Below, piece after piece: positions 20,548 to 30,010 of a stretch of DNA of 50,269 bases. Location of the stretch: the NCBI GenBank assembly GCA_007125545.1, contig SLDA01000262.1, positions 1 to 50,269 of the forward strand. Direction: 5' to 3'. Position 1 is the first letter of the stretch. Each line of letters starts with the position of its first letter. The DNA is from Thermoflexales bacterium (GTDB lineage: Bacteria > Chloroflexota > Anaerolineae > B4-G1 > SLSP01). The position numbers and the translations under genes were made by a program. The notes under the pieces were generated by a model, which worked only from the letters and a program-made list of their open reading frames with translations, ran no database searches and had not been told where the DNA came from.

Positions 20548-21192
20548 CTATGAAGCATGGTCCAGAGGAATCCTGTCAATGCAGAGCGTACACACAGGAT
20601 CGCCACACGCTATGCACGTCGTCTCTTCAACAACGAAATGACGACCGCGGCTGACCCAGAAAAGTGATTCTTCCAAGATGCCGACTGGAAAGGAACACGA
20701 AGGCTCATCCGAGTGCCGCTCCGAACAGAAACCACAGGCCTCCAAGGTGAAAAAGAAGCTGTCCCTGCCCTCACCCAGCGTCACCTGCTGACCCGAGTAA
20801 CGGTTGAAGATCTCGGCCAGAACTTCGATGCCGATTCGCACCCGCAGTACCGGTGGCAAGAGACGTAGAGCAACGTCGGCCACACTGATCGCGCCGCCAA
20901 ATCCCTCCATCCAGTACTTAAAGCTCTCCCTACCCGCCTGCCGCAGCAGGCGCTGCCCGCCGCTCACACCGTAGATGTCCTCAATAGCCTGGGATAACCG
21001 ACCAACCTCTGCAAAGGTTAGCCCTTTTTCAAAGTCAGGGGGCGGATAATTGCCGATCAGATGAGGCAATCGCGCCGTTGTTAGAACAGCACTGTGACCA
21101 TTAGCACCCAGAACATCCGCACTTGCCAACAAGAGTATGCGAGATATGCGGTTTGGAAAGCAAGCATAAAGGTGTGCCCGATCCTCGTTCAC
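20548..21192 (-). CDS. V4R (4-vinyl reductase) domain protein
   Basis: FKYWMEGFGGAISVADVALRLLPPVLRVRIGIEVLAEIFNRYSGQQVTL...ACGFC...EESLFWVSRGRHFVVEETTCIACGDPVCTLCI. GTG start overlaps the upstream stop. Confidence 0.78.
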   Translation of the reverse strand: MNEDRAHLYACFPNRISRILLLASADVLGANGHSAVLTTARLPHLIGNYPPPDFEKGLTFAEVGRLSQAIEDIYGVSGGQRLLRQAGRESFKYWMEGFGGAISVADVALRLLPPVLRVRIGIEVLAEIFNRYSGQQVTLGEGRDSFFFTLEACGFCSERHSDEPSCSFPVGILEESLFWVSRGRHFVVEETTCIACGDPVCTLCIDRIPLDHAS

Positions 21193-21980
21193 AAGTCCTT
21201 GGCCAGAAATCCCAAAATAGCTTCGTGAAAACGGTGCATTTCATCCAGCATTGGAAAGTGCCCCGACCCATCAAAATAATGGATCGTCTGGTTGTTCACG
21301 CCACGCCGGAGCAATTCCGCTTGCTTCGGGCTGACAATATTATCCTTCCGCCCGTATATACCCATTGCAGGCACGCGACACTCGTGAAGCCGTGGGCGGA
21401 GATCAGCACGGCGCAAATCCCGAATGCTGCGCGAGAATGACTCCATCGTTGTGCGCGAAAGATCTTGGCTGAGCATATCCCAGAGCGTGCGCCAGTCTTG
21501 CGCATAGGTAGTCGACAGTAACCGAATCAGTGCCGGCAAGAGCCCCGGAACGCAGTACAGTAACCGAGCGACCTGTGCGTTACCCGCACACTTCAAGAGC
21601 AAACTCAATCCTGAGCCTACGATCGGCGAACCGACGACGGCAACTTTGGAGACCCGCTGAGGGTGTGAGAGCATCAGAGCCAACGAAACTGTCCCGCCCA
21701 TTGAGTGGCCCATCACCTGCGCGGATCCCAATCCCATGCGGTCCATAAATTGATCCACCATTTCGACATACTCGTCGACAGAGAAAGCACCCTGTTTGGC
21801 AGACTCACCGAAACCCCAGAAATCAAGCGCATAGGTCTTATACTGGTGCTGTGCCAGAAACTCCATGGTCGAAAGCCAATAGTTCCACGACCCAAGCCAG
21901 CAGTGTAGTAAGACTACGGGCTTGCCTCGCCCAAAAGTCTCATAGTGTACGATACCACGATCAGTAACGATTGAGCTCAT
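21189..21980 (-). CDS. Alpha/beta hydrolase with intact catalytic motifs
   Basis: VHYETFGRGKPVVLLHCWLGSWNYW; VMGHSMGGTVSLALML; GRKDNIVSP; GSGHFPMLDE. Confidence 0.92.
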   Translation of the reverse strand: MSSIVTDRGIVHYETFGRGKPVVLLHCWLGSWNYWLSTMEFLAQHQYKTYALDFWGFGESAKQGAFSVDEYVEMVDQFMDRMGLGSAQVMGHSMGGTVSLALMLSHPQRVSKVAVVGSPIVGSGLSLLLKCAGNAQVARLLYCVPGLLPALIRLLSTTYAQDWRTLWDMLSQDLSRTTMESFSRSIRDLRRADLRPRLHECRVPAMGIYGRKDNIVSPKQAELLRRGVNNQTIHYFDGSGHFPMLDEMHRFHEAILGFLAKDL

Positions 21981-22030
21981 AGCAATAATGGCGCCCGCGC
22001 CACACCGGCTCAACGGAAGTGCGTTGCCTG

Positions 22031-22564
22031 TTATTCCTGGTCCATCAACTCGAGTATCGAGTAGAGCAATTCCAGTAAAACCTGCTTCACACTCTCCTTG
22101 TCATGAGCCACGCACGGCACAACTTTGATACCGGATTCCACTCGCAGCACAATTCGCAAGTCCTCAGGCGACCATGCATCGTCTAAGTCCTGTTTGTTTG
22201 CCGCTACGATATATGGAACGGTGGAGTAACTGCGAAACGTATCAAGAATACGCCGAGCTTCCCTGAAAGTCTCGGGTCGTGTACTATCAACCATCACCAC
22301 AAAGCCCAGCATTCCCTCTGACAAAATCTCCCACATAAAGTTGAAGCGCTTCTGACCCGGTGTACCGAATAGATAGAGGATTAAGTCGTCATCGATCGTG
22401 ATGCGTCCAAAGTCCATCGCGACCGTAGTATGGTTCTTGATCCGCTCTGATTCACTGCTAATCTTCCGCTCGGTCGAAACGACATCAATCTCGCTGATCG
22501 CTTGGATGAGCTCGGTCTTGCCCGATGAAAAAGGGCCGGTGACGACGATCTTCAACGTTTGCAT
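22031..22564 (-). CDS. Small Ras-like GTPase (MglA/CvnD-like)
   Basis: IVVTGPFSSGKTELIQAI (P-loop), LYLFGTPGQKRFNFMWEIL (G3), IVAANKQDLDDAW (G4). Confidence 0.92.
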   Translation of the reverse strand: MQTLKIVVTGPFSSGKTELIQAISEIDVVSTERKISSESERIKNHTTVAMDFGRITIDDDLILYLFGTPGQKRFNFMWEILSEGMLGFVVMVDSTRPETFREARRILDTFRSYSTVPYIVAANKQDLDDAWSPEDLRIVLRVESGIKVVPCVAHDKESVKQVLLELLYSILELMDQE

Positions 22565-22567
22565 CAG

Positions 22568-23419
22568 CTACAACTCCCGAATGCGCCGAATCAATTTATG
22601 AATGATGCCACGCTTCACGGCTGGACGATGCATCTCGGGTTTGACGGTTGAGGAAGCAGGTCCGCCATCGGACTTAGCCCCTGCCGGCGCTGCCATCGCG
22701 GCCCGCGGTGCACGAACCATCTCGACTAGCCCCGCTTGCAGCAACCCATAGACAATCTTCCGAATCTGGAGTTCGTCCATATTATTGTACTGGGCAACCT
22801 GTCGAATCGTGTTGCGGGGATTGATGAAGGAAATGACCCGCCATTCCTCTACGCTAAGCTTGATGTCGCGCAAGGGTGTTGAGGGCCTTTCGGCAAACTT
22901 GAGGGCCACATCGAGGTTGGGCAGCTCATCTCGCAGCAGTTCCCACTCTTTGAGCCGCCGGTTGCCCTCCATAATCACGTTCTCCAGGGCTATGGACGAG
23001 GTGATTCGACCCCGAATCGGCAACTCAGAGGTCTCAAATCGGAAGGTCCCCCGATTCCACGAGAAGACCTGATACACAACGCTGAGCGTATGGTCACGCA
23101 AGTGGCCCAAGACTACCTGCTGCTTGAGTCGTCCGCTGGTAATCAGCACCTTTGCCACGTCCTGATCGGACTTGCCGGCCATGTTCTGCTTGATCATACG
23201 GACATGCTCGGAGGTGAAAACACCAGCACCCTGCAAAACTATGGGGAGAGAATCATCAACGCCTGACATAGCCGCATAGACAAGCTTGCCCTCCCGGAAA
23301 CACAGGTGAGACTGCTTCTCCGGGCCTTCGAGGTACAGCGTACCGGTCTTGCGAGCCAAGTTGATAAGATTCAGTAGCTGGGTAATCCCAAAGTCCTCAA
23401 GCTTACCTTTTAGCGCCAT
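22568..23419 (-). CDS. DUF4388 (PATAN) domain protein
   Basis: MALKGKLEDFGITQLLNLINLARKTGTLYLEGPEKQSHLCFREGKLVYA; C-terminal winged-helix-like segment. Confidence 0.88.
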   Translation of the reverse strand: MALKGKLEDFGITQLLNLINLARKTGTLYLEGPEKQSHLCFREGKLVYAAMSGVDDSLPIVLQGAGVFTSEHVRMIKQNMAGKSDQDVAKVLITSGRLKQQVVLGHLRDHTLSVVYQVFSWNRGTFRFETSELPIRGRITSSIALENVIMEGNRRLKEWELLRDELPNLDVALKFAERPSTPLRDIKLSVEEWRVISFINPRNTIRQVAQYNNMDELQIRKIVYGLLQAGLVEMVRAPRAAMAAPAGAKSDGGPASSTVKPEMHRPAVKRGIIHKLIRRIREL

Positions 23420-23500
23420 GTACGACCGTCCTTGTTTATCCTTCTAGAGCAGGAAGAGGCTTAACCTGGAACCCTGGCGAATCCCCTGGGAGACCGCAGA

Positions 23501-23531
23501 ACCATTATAATGGTCTTCTAACAATCGGCAA
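23501..23531 (-). promoter_or_regulatory. Promoter for the DUF4388-GTPase operon; -10 embedded in a 14-bp palindrome
   Basis: Minus strand TTGCCG - 16 nt - TATAAT; accattataatggt (23501-23514) is a perfect palindrome. Confidence 0.6.
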
Positions 23532-23627
23532 ACACTGCTGACACCAGCATTGGCAAGTGGTCGCCGCGGTAGGATGGAGCACTCGACCGCAGCGCCACAT
23601 CGATACTGTCGATCAGCCGGCCTGACG

Positions 23628-25439
23628 CTAATCCGACTTCAGCTGAGTGGCCTGCTTCAGAATCTCATGTGCACCGCGCTCGGCTGAAGTACCCTGTGTA
23701 CCCAGCATCTGCGCCAACTCAGCGATCCGCTCCTCTGTCTCCAACGGCTTCACGTGGGTGACCGTGCGCCCGTCTGCCACTTCCTTGACCACTTTGTAAT
23801 GCACGTCCCCAAAACCGGCCAACTGGGGAAGGTGGGTGATGCACAAGACCTGGTGCTGCACTTCGGATGCTTCGTCGACGGCCGTCAGCTGCCACAGCTT
23901 GGTTCCCACGACCGCTCCTATGCGCCCTCCGATTCCCTGGTCAATCTCGTCAAATATGAGGGTAGGCGTCCGGTCGGCGCGCGACAGGACCGTCTTAAGC
24001 GCCAGCATCAGCCGCGCGGTCTCACCCCCGGATGCGGTACGTGCGAGCGGCTTCAGTCCCTCACCAACGTTGGGAGCAACCAAAAACTCTATGCGGTCGA
24101 TGCCGGTCGCGTCAAAGGCGATCCGGTCGGCGAGCGCACCCTCCGAATCTCCTAAGCCGGCGCTACTTATGGTCAGCTGGTGGGGCAGGGGCCTCACCAC
24201 GGGAAGACCGTCCTCGGCCGGTTGCCACGTGAAGGCAACTCCAAACTGCGCCCCCGCCATCCGGAGATCATTAAGTTCCATTTCTACTGCCGAGGCCAAG
24301 CGCTCCGCAGCCTCCTGGCGCTGCTGCGAGAGTTTTTGGGCAAACTCCGAGCAGCGGGCGAGGAGCGTGGCTTCTTCTTCCTGAAGCTGGGCAATGCGTT
24401 CGTCGCTGTGCTCCAAGGTGCCCAACTCCTCGGCGGCTCGCTCCCCGTAGGCCAGCACCTCGCCGAGATCTCCGCCATACTTGCGCTCCAGATGGCGCAG
24501 TACGATCAGACGTTCTTCTACCCAGGCCTGGCGCTGAGGGTTGAACTCCACCTCGAGCACATAATCGCTCAGGGCCCGGGCCAGATCCTCAATCTGGTAG
24601 ACAGTTTCATCAAGCATCTCTGCGTGCGGCTGCAGCGTGGCATCGATACGTGCCAATCCGGCCATATCTTTCTGACTGCGCCCCAGCATATCGAGTACCG
24701 AGGGTGCTCGCTCCTGGCCTTCTTCCAGCCGCGTAATAATTCCGGAAGCGAGATTGACGAGCTGCTCCACATTGCTCAACCGCACCAACTCCCCCTCCAG
24801 TTCCTCCTTCTCTCCCGGCTTGAGAGCTGCGGCCTGGATTTCCTCGACCTGGAAACGCAACAGATCAATGCGCTGCATCCTATCACGCTCACTGCTGAGG
24901 AGATCTTTGAGCGTCCGCCGGATTCGGCGAATCTCACCAACGGACTCAGCCAACTGCTTTTGCAGCGGTTCCAGCCCGGCGAAGCGATCCAGCAGCGTCA
25001 GATGTTCGCGCACGCGCAGGAGGCTCAGATGCTCACTCTGACCGTGCACGTCGACCAAAGTCTCGGCAATTTCGCGCAGCAATGAGAGCGAGACAGCCCT
25101 CCCGTTGACGCGTGCTACAGCACGTCCCGAGCTGCGCAGTTCGCGCGCGAGCCAGAGTGTGTCCGGCGTATCACCATCCAAACCTTCACGCTCAAGAGTG
25201 GGCATAAGAGACGCCTGAAGCGAGGGGGAGAGGACAAACATAGCTTCCACGCGCGCGGAATCTGCGCCCTGGCGAATGGCGGTGGTGTCTGCACGCCCGC
25301 CGAGGACCAAGGCAACAGCGTCGATGAGGATCGACTTACCAGCTCCGGTTTCGCCTGTGAGGATGTTGAACCCACGCTCCATCGTCAAGTGCAGGGCGTC
25401 AATGATGGCAAAATCCTCAATATGAAGTTCTCGTAACAC
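23628..25439 (-). CDS. recN: DNA repair protein RecN
   Basis: MLRELHIEDFAIIDALHLTMERGFNILTGETGAGKSILIDAVALVLGGRA; ARTASGGETARLMLALKTVL; LIFDEIDQGIGGRIGAVVG. Confidence 0.97.
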   Translation of the reverse strand: MLRELHIEDFAIIDALHLTMERGFNILTGETGAGKSILIDAVALVLGGRADTTAIRQGADSARVEAMFVLSPSLQASLMPTLEREGLDGDTPDTLWLARELRSSGRAVARVNGRAVSLSLLREIAETLVDVHGQSEHLSLLRVREHLTLLDRFAGLEPLQKQLAESVGEIRRIRRTLKDLLSSERDRMQRIDLLRFQVEEIQAAALKPGEKEELEGELVRLSNVEQLVNLASGIITRLEEGQERAPSVLDMLGRSQKDMAGLARIDATLQPHAEMLDETVYQIEDLARALSDYVLEVEFNPQRQAWVEERLIVLRHLERKYGGDLGEVLAYGERAAEELGTLEHSDERIAQLQEEEATLLARCSEFAQKLSQQRQEAAERLASAVEMELNDLRMAGAQFGVAFTWQPAEDGLPVVRPLPHQLTISSAGLGDSEGALADRIAFDATGIDRIEFLVAPNVGEGLKPLARTASGGETARLMLALKTVLSRADRTPTLIFDEIDQGIGGRIGAVVGTKLWQLTAVDEASEVQHQVLCITHLPQLAGFGDVHYKVVKEVADGRTVTHVKPLETEERIAELAQMLGTQGTSAERGAHEILKQATQLKSD

Positions 25440-25469
25440 CGTTGATATGCACTCCGGTCCCTGATGATC

Positions 25470-25490
25470 GTTGCATGTTTATGATGCAAC
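25470..25490. promoter_or_regulatory. 7-7-7 inverted repeat in the recN / HMG-CoA reductase divergent intergenic region
   Basis: GTTGCAT-gtttatg-ATGCAAC. Confidence 0.55.
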
Positions 25491-25653
25491 CCCGTTTCGA
25501 GAATAACCCAAACTATGGAGAAAGCAAGGCATTTCAGGGTCAAGACCGTTAGAAATGCGTTACAAGAGTATGAAAAGGGTAAGAAATGCTATCTTGATAG
25601 CTTTTGGAAGAGCTGCTGTGATATCATTGCTGCGAGGAGGGAGAGACCCAATT

Positions 25654-27051
25654 ATGGCGGCAGAACACGGTTCAGCTATCAGCGGCTTCTATCGGCGCAC
25701 ACTCCCGGAGCGTCTCGATCTGATTCGAGCGCGAGTTCCGTTATCAGATGAGGAAGTCGACCTACTCACGAAGGCGATGAGCCTGAACTTGGAGCGGGCC
25801 GACCATATGATCGAGAACGTCGTGGGACTCTACGCTTTGCCACTCGGCATTGCCACCAACTTCCTGGTCAATGGACGCGACGTACTAGTTCCTATGGTGA
25901 TTGAGGAACCTTCGGTCGTCGCCGGTGCATCCTTGGCGGCGAAACTGGCTCGCAGTGGCGGCGGATTCGAGTCGGACGCGGATGAGCCGGTGATGATCGG
26001 GCAGATACAGCTCCTGCATGTGGGGAATGCCGAGGCAGCGCGTCAGACCATCTTGGCGCACAAGCAAGCATTGTTGGAGCTCGCCGATGCGGTCGATCCG
26101 CTGCTCGTCGACTTGGGAGGGGGAGCTCGCGACATTGAGGTGCGCATTCTCGAGACCCGGCGAGCAACAATGGTGATCGTGCATCTGCTGTTCGACGTTC
26201 GAGACGCGATGGGGGCCAATGCGGTCAACACCGCCTGCGAAAGGCTGGGGCAGGAACTGGCAGCGCTCACAGGGGGGCAAGTTCACCTGCGCATCCTGAG
26301 CAATTTGGCCGACCACCGAATGGCACGCGCACGAGTCGCCATTCCGGAAGACGCTCTGGCGTTTGACAGCTTCACAGGGCGCGAGGTTGCGGAGGGCATT
26401 GAAATGGCCTGGGCATTCGCCGCCGCCGACCCTTACCGGGCAGCTACTCACAACAAGGGCATTATGAACGGAATCGATGCGGTTGTCCTGGCCACCGGTA
26501 ACGATTGGCGGGCAGTTGAGGCCGGGGCTCACGCTTACGCGGCACGAGATGGGGCCTACACAAGTCTCAGCACTTGGCGACGGGAGAGCGTGGCTAAACG
26601 CCAAAGTGCCAATGAGTGTGAAGTAACAGATATGCTCGTCGGCACATTGGAGCTCCCGCTAGCTCTGGGTACCGTAGGGGGCGCCACCCGCGTTCATCCC
26701 ACAGCCCAGATCGCGCTGAAGATTCTGGGCACGCAGACGGCAGCTGATCTCGCCCGTATCATTGTCAGCGTTGGTTTGGCCCAGAACTTCGCCGCGTTGC
26801 GCGCCCTGACCACCGAAGGGATCCAGAAGGGGCACATGGGACTCCACGCACGCCAAGTCGCCATCGCTGCGGGAGCTGACGGCGCTGAGATCGAGCGTTT
26901 GGCAAAGCAAATGGTTGCTGCCGGCAAAATACGTGTTGACTATGCCAGGTCTTTGTTGCAAGATACAGCGACTATAGAGTCGCAGGCCAAACGGGGTAGT
27001 AGAAGCACCGGCACGGGAAATGAGAATCGGAAAGGGGGGACGCGTGAGTGA
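25654..27051 (+). CDS. Hydroxymethylglutaryl-CoA reductase, class II (degradative-type) family
   Basis: [91 protein letters not shown]. Start at ATG 25654 after a gaggaggga RBS. Confidence 0.95.
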   Translation: MAAEHGSAISGFYRRTLPERLDLIRARVPLSDEEVDLLTKAMSLNLERADHMIENVVGLYALPLGIATNFLVNGRDVLVPMVIEEPSVVAGASLAAKLARSGGGFESDADEPVMIGQIQLLHVGNAEAARQTILAHKQALLELADAVDPLLVDLGGGARDIEVRILETRRATMVIVHLLFDVRDAMGANAVNTACERLGQELAALTGGQVHLRILSNLADHRMARARVAIPEDALAFDSFTGREVAEGIEMAWAFAAADPYRAATHNKGIMNGIDAVVLATGNDWRAVEAGAHAYAARDGAYTSLSTWRRESVAKRQSANECEVTDMLVGTLELPLALGTVGGATRVHPTAQIALKILGTQTAADLARIIVSVGLAQNFAALRALTTEGIQKGHMGLHARQVAIAAGADGAEIERLAKQMVAAGKIRVDYARSLLQDTATIESQAKRGSRSTGTGNENRKGGTRE

Positions 27052-28105
27052 TTACCGTCTGATGAGACCGCAACGAGACGTAGGCGTGAGCGGGTATGGA
27101 TCGTATATTCCCATGTACCGCCTGCCTGGCGCCGAAATCGCACGTGTCTGGTCGGGCGGTGGACGCGGTCCGGTGAAGGAGAAAGCTGTGGCGGGACTCG
27201 ACGAGGACACGGTGACCATCGCCATTGAGGCAGCACGCAACGCAGTAGCCCGGGCCGAAATCGAACCCGGGGAGCTCCGTGCCATCTGGCTGGGCACCGA
27301 ATCGCCTCCCTACGCGGTGAAACCGTCGTCCACCATTGTCGCCGAGGCGCTGGGGGCTGCACCCTATCTCTTGGCTGCCGATTTCGAGTTTGCCTGCAAA
27401 GCCGGTACGGAGGCCGTCCAGGCAGCGATAGGGCTTGTGGGGTCAGGGATGGGTGACTACGCGCTGGCTATCGGTGCGGATACAGCGCAAGGACGCCCGG
27501 GAGATGATCTGGAATACACGGCCGCGAGCGGCGGGAGCGCATTTGTGATTGGTCCTGCGGAGAATGCGGTGGCGACGCTGATTGCTTCGCTCTCCTATGC
27601 GACCGACACACCGGACTTCTGGCGCCGCGGCTATCAACCCTACCCAAGCCACAGCGGACGTTTTACCGGCGAACCCGCATATTTCCACCACACCCTTGCC
27701 GCCGCGAGTGCGCTGATGGAAGAGTTGGATATGGCTGCGGCCGACTTCGACTATGCCGTCTTCCACCAGCCGAACGTCAAGTTTCCTATGCGCGCAGCTG
27801 GGCGTTTGGGGTTCACGCCGGAGCAAGTGCGTGACGGATTGCTAAGCAACGAGATCGGCAACACGTATGCCGGAGCCTCATTGACGGGCCTATCGGCGAT
27901 CCTCGACCGTGCCGAACCGGGGGCCATAATCCTATTGGTGAGCTTTGGCTCAGGCGCCGGCTCCGATGCCTTCGCCTGGCGCGTGACGGAGCGCATCGAG
28001 TCCCGGCGGGACAAGGCTCCAAAAGTGAGCGACTATATCGAACGACGTACCGAAATTGATTACGCGTCCTACGCGCGCTACCGGGGCAAGCTGCAAGGTT
28101 CCTGA
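27044..28105 (+). CDS. Hydroxymethylglutaryl-CoA synthase, archaeal type
   Basis: [95 protein letters not shown] start overlaps the HMGR stop. Confidence 0.93.
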   Translation: MSDYRLMRPQRDVGVSGYGSYIPMYRLPGAEIARVWSGGGRGPVKEKAVAGLDEDTVTIAIEAARNAVARAEIEPGELRAIWLGTESPPYAVKPSSTIVAEALGAAPYLLAADFEFACKAGTEAVQAAIGLVGSGMGDYALAIGADTAQGRPGDDLEYTAASGGSAFVIGPAENAVATLIASLSYATDTPDFWRRGYQPYPSHSGRFTGEPAYFHHTLAAASALMEELDMAAADFDYAVFHQPNVKFPMRAAGRLGFTPEQVRDGLLSNEIGNTYAGASLTGLSAILDRAEPGAIILLVSFGSGAGSDAFAWRVTERIESRRDKAPKVSDYIERRTEIDYASYARYRGKLQGS

Positions 28106-28140
28106 GACACGCGATACACGGATACATTGGGAGAGAGACC

Positions 28141-29301
28141 ATGCGGGATGTAGCGATCATCGGCATTGGACAGACATCCGTCGACGAGCATTGGGGTACG
28201 GGCATTCGCCATCTAATGCTCGACGCGGGACTGTCCGCCCTGCAGGATGCCAACGTGGATACAATAGATGCAGTCTATGTGGGCAATATGCTCTCGGGTG
28301 AGATTGCGGGGCAGTCGCATCTGGGTGCCCTCGCCGTCGATTTTATGGGCCTCGAAGGCGTCGAAGCCTATAAAGTGGAAGCCGCGTGCGCCTCAGGAGC
28401 CGCCGCGCTGCGCACAGGTTACATTGCCGTTGCGAGCGGGATGATGGATCTGGTACTGGCACTGGGCGTGGAAAAGATGACCGACACCTCAGGACGCGAG
28501 ACGACGGCAGCACTGGCTGCCGCAGCCGATGCAGAGTATGAAGTCAGCCAAGGTATCTCGTTCGTCGCCCTCAACGCACTCTTGATGCGCCGTTACATGC
28601 ACGAATACGGCTGGAAGCGAGAGGATTTCGCCAACTTCGCCGTTACAGCGCACGCAAATGGGGCCAACAATCCGAACGCGATGTTCCAGCGACCGATCAC
28701 GGCGGAAGCCTACGCTCGCGCGCCCGTGATCGCGTCACCGATTGGCTTGCTAGACGCCTCTCCGGTCTGCGACGGCGCCGCCGCCGTTATCCTGGCCCCC
28801 GTCGAGTATGCTCGCACCCTCAGCCCGGCGCCGGTCAAGATCCTGGCCTCAGCAGTCGGCATGGCACCTCTCGCCGTACACGACCGTAAAGATCCGCTCG
28901 CACTGGAAGCCGCCATCACCTCTTCCCAAAAGGCCTACAAGCAAGCTGGCCTCACGCCGCAAGACCTAGATTTTTTCGAGCTCCACGACGCCTTCACCAT
29001 CATGGCAACGTTGAGCCTGGAAGCCGCGGGCTTTGCCGAGCGGGGCAAAGGGGTGCAGATGGCGCTGGACGGCGAGATCACGCTGCAAGGACGTGTGCCC
29101 ATCGCGACGATGGGCGGCCTCAAGGCACGCGGACACCCAGTAGGAGCGACCGGGATTTACCAGATTGTGGAGTCAGTTCTTCAGCTACGCGGTCTGGCGG
29201 GACCAAATCAGATTCCAGGTGCTCGCTTGGGTATGGTACAGAACATCGGCGGCAGCGGCGCCACGATTATCACGCATATTCTCGAAGCGATGGGGTCGTA
29301 G
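28141..29301 (+). CDS. Thiolase (acetyl-CoA acetyltransferase, archaeal/SCP-x-like)
   Basis: MRDVAIIGIGQTSVDEHW; YKVEAACASGAAALRTGY; FFELHDAFTIM; GGLKARGHPVGATGIYQIVE. Confidence 0.94.
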   Translation: MRDVAIIGIGQTSVDEHWGTGIRHLMLDAGLSALQDANVDTIDAVYVGNMLSGEIAGQSHLGALAVDFMGLEGVEAYKVEAACASGAAALRTGYIAVASGMMDLVLALGVEKMTDTSGRETTAALAAAADAEYEVSQGISFVALNALLMRRYMHEYGWKREDFANFAVTAHANGANNPNAMFQRPITAEAYARAPVIASPIGLLDASPVCDGAAAVILAPVEYARTLSPAPVKILASAVGMAPLAVHDRKDPLALEAAITSSQKAYKQAGLTPQDLDFFELHDAFTIMATLSLEAAGFAERGKGVQMALDGEITLQGRVPIATMGGLKARGHPVGATGIYQIVESVLQLRGLAGPNQIPGARLGMVQNIGGSGATIITHILEAMGS

Positions 29302-29372
29302 CAGCCTGCTTCTCTGGACATTTTCTGTAACGGAATGAATATCGATCGGCATTCAACGCTAAGGAGGATGCA

Positions 29373-29789
29373 ATGGATCCTAAAGTTGTCAACGATTGGC
29401 GGCTGCGCGGACAGCGCTATCGCCTAGAGGGAGAGGTCTGTGATCACTGCGGCGAGTCCATCTTTCCGCCGCGCGACATCTGCCCGGAGTGTAAGGAACC
29501 GGCGAAGACACCACACACGCTGAGCGGCAGAGGCGAGGTCTATACATTCAGTACCATCTACAGCGCACCGGAGGGCTTCGAAGCCTACACACCTTACACG
29601 GTCGCTCTCATTAAGCTCGAAGAAGGCCCCATCGTGACCGCGCAGTTGACCGACGTTGCTCCGACAGATGTTGCGATCGGCATGCCGGTCGAGATGGTCA
29701 CTCGCCGCTTGCGCACGCACGGCGATGAGGGGACCATCGTGTATGGCTACAAATTCCGACCGCTGCATTTGGGTCAAGCCGCAGACTAG
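29373..29789 (+). CDS. Zn-ribbon OB-fold protein (DUF35), thiolase/HMGCS partner
   Basis: YRLEGEVCDHCGESIFPPRDICPECKEPAKTPHTLSGRGEVYTFSTIYSAPEGFE. Confidence 0.93.
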   Translation: MDPKVVNDWRLRGQRYRLEGEVCDHCGESIFPPRDICPECKEPAKTPHTLSGRGEVYTFSTIYSAPEGFEAYTPYTVALIKLEEGPIVTAQLTDVAPTDVAIGMPVEMVTRRLRTHGDEGTIVYGYKFRPLHLGQAAD

Positions 29790-29954
29790 ATACGACAAGC
29801 GTGGAACTGGGTATTGGGAATATTAGTCAGCGGGACGGGGAGCTTTACCGGACGTTACATCGCTGCCGGCCTCTATGCTGGTGGGCTTAGCGCTGTGAGT
29901 GGCACACCGACCATATAAGCATCTCTCTAGACACCGGACAGTTTCACGACAGGG

Positions 29955-29994
29955 AACTAGAAAGCACCCTCAAGTTAAAGGGTGCTTTCTAGTT
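29955..29994. terminator. Bidirectional terminator between convergent DUF35 and UbiA genes
   Basis: AACTAGAAAGCACCCT(29955-29970)/AGGGTGCTTTCTAGTT(29979-29994), 16-bp perfect stem with 8-nt loop. Confidence 0.8.
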
Positions 29995-30010
29995 GCGCGC
30001 AATAGCGCGA

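Noticed and set aside
24180-25085. 301-aa plus-strand ORF
   Set aside because: Antisense to recN; artefact of GC-rich codon usage.
25885-26604. 239-aa minus-strand ORF
   Set aside because: Antisense to HMG-CoA reductase with no recognisable domain.
29790-29920. Continuation of the DUF35 frame (IRQAWNWVLGILVSGTGSFTGRYIAAGLYAGG...)
   Set aside because: Lies directly after the DUF35 stop codon with no start or RBS; no support as a separate gene.
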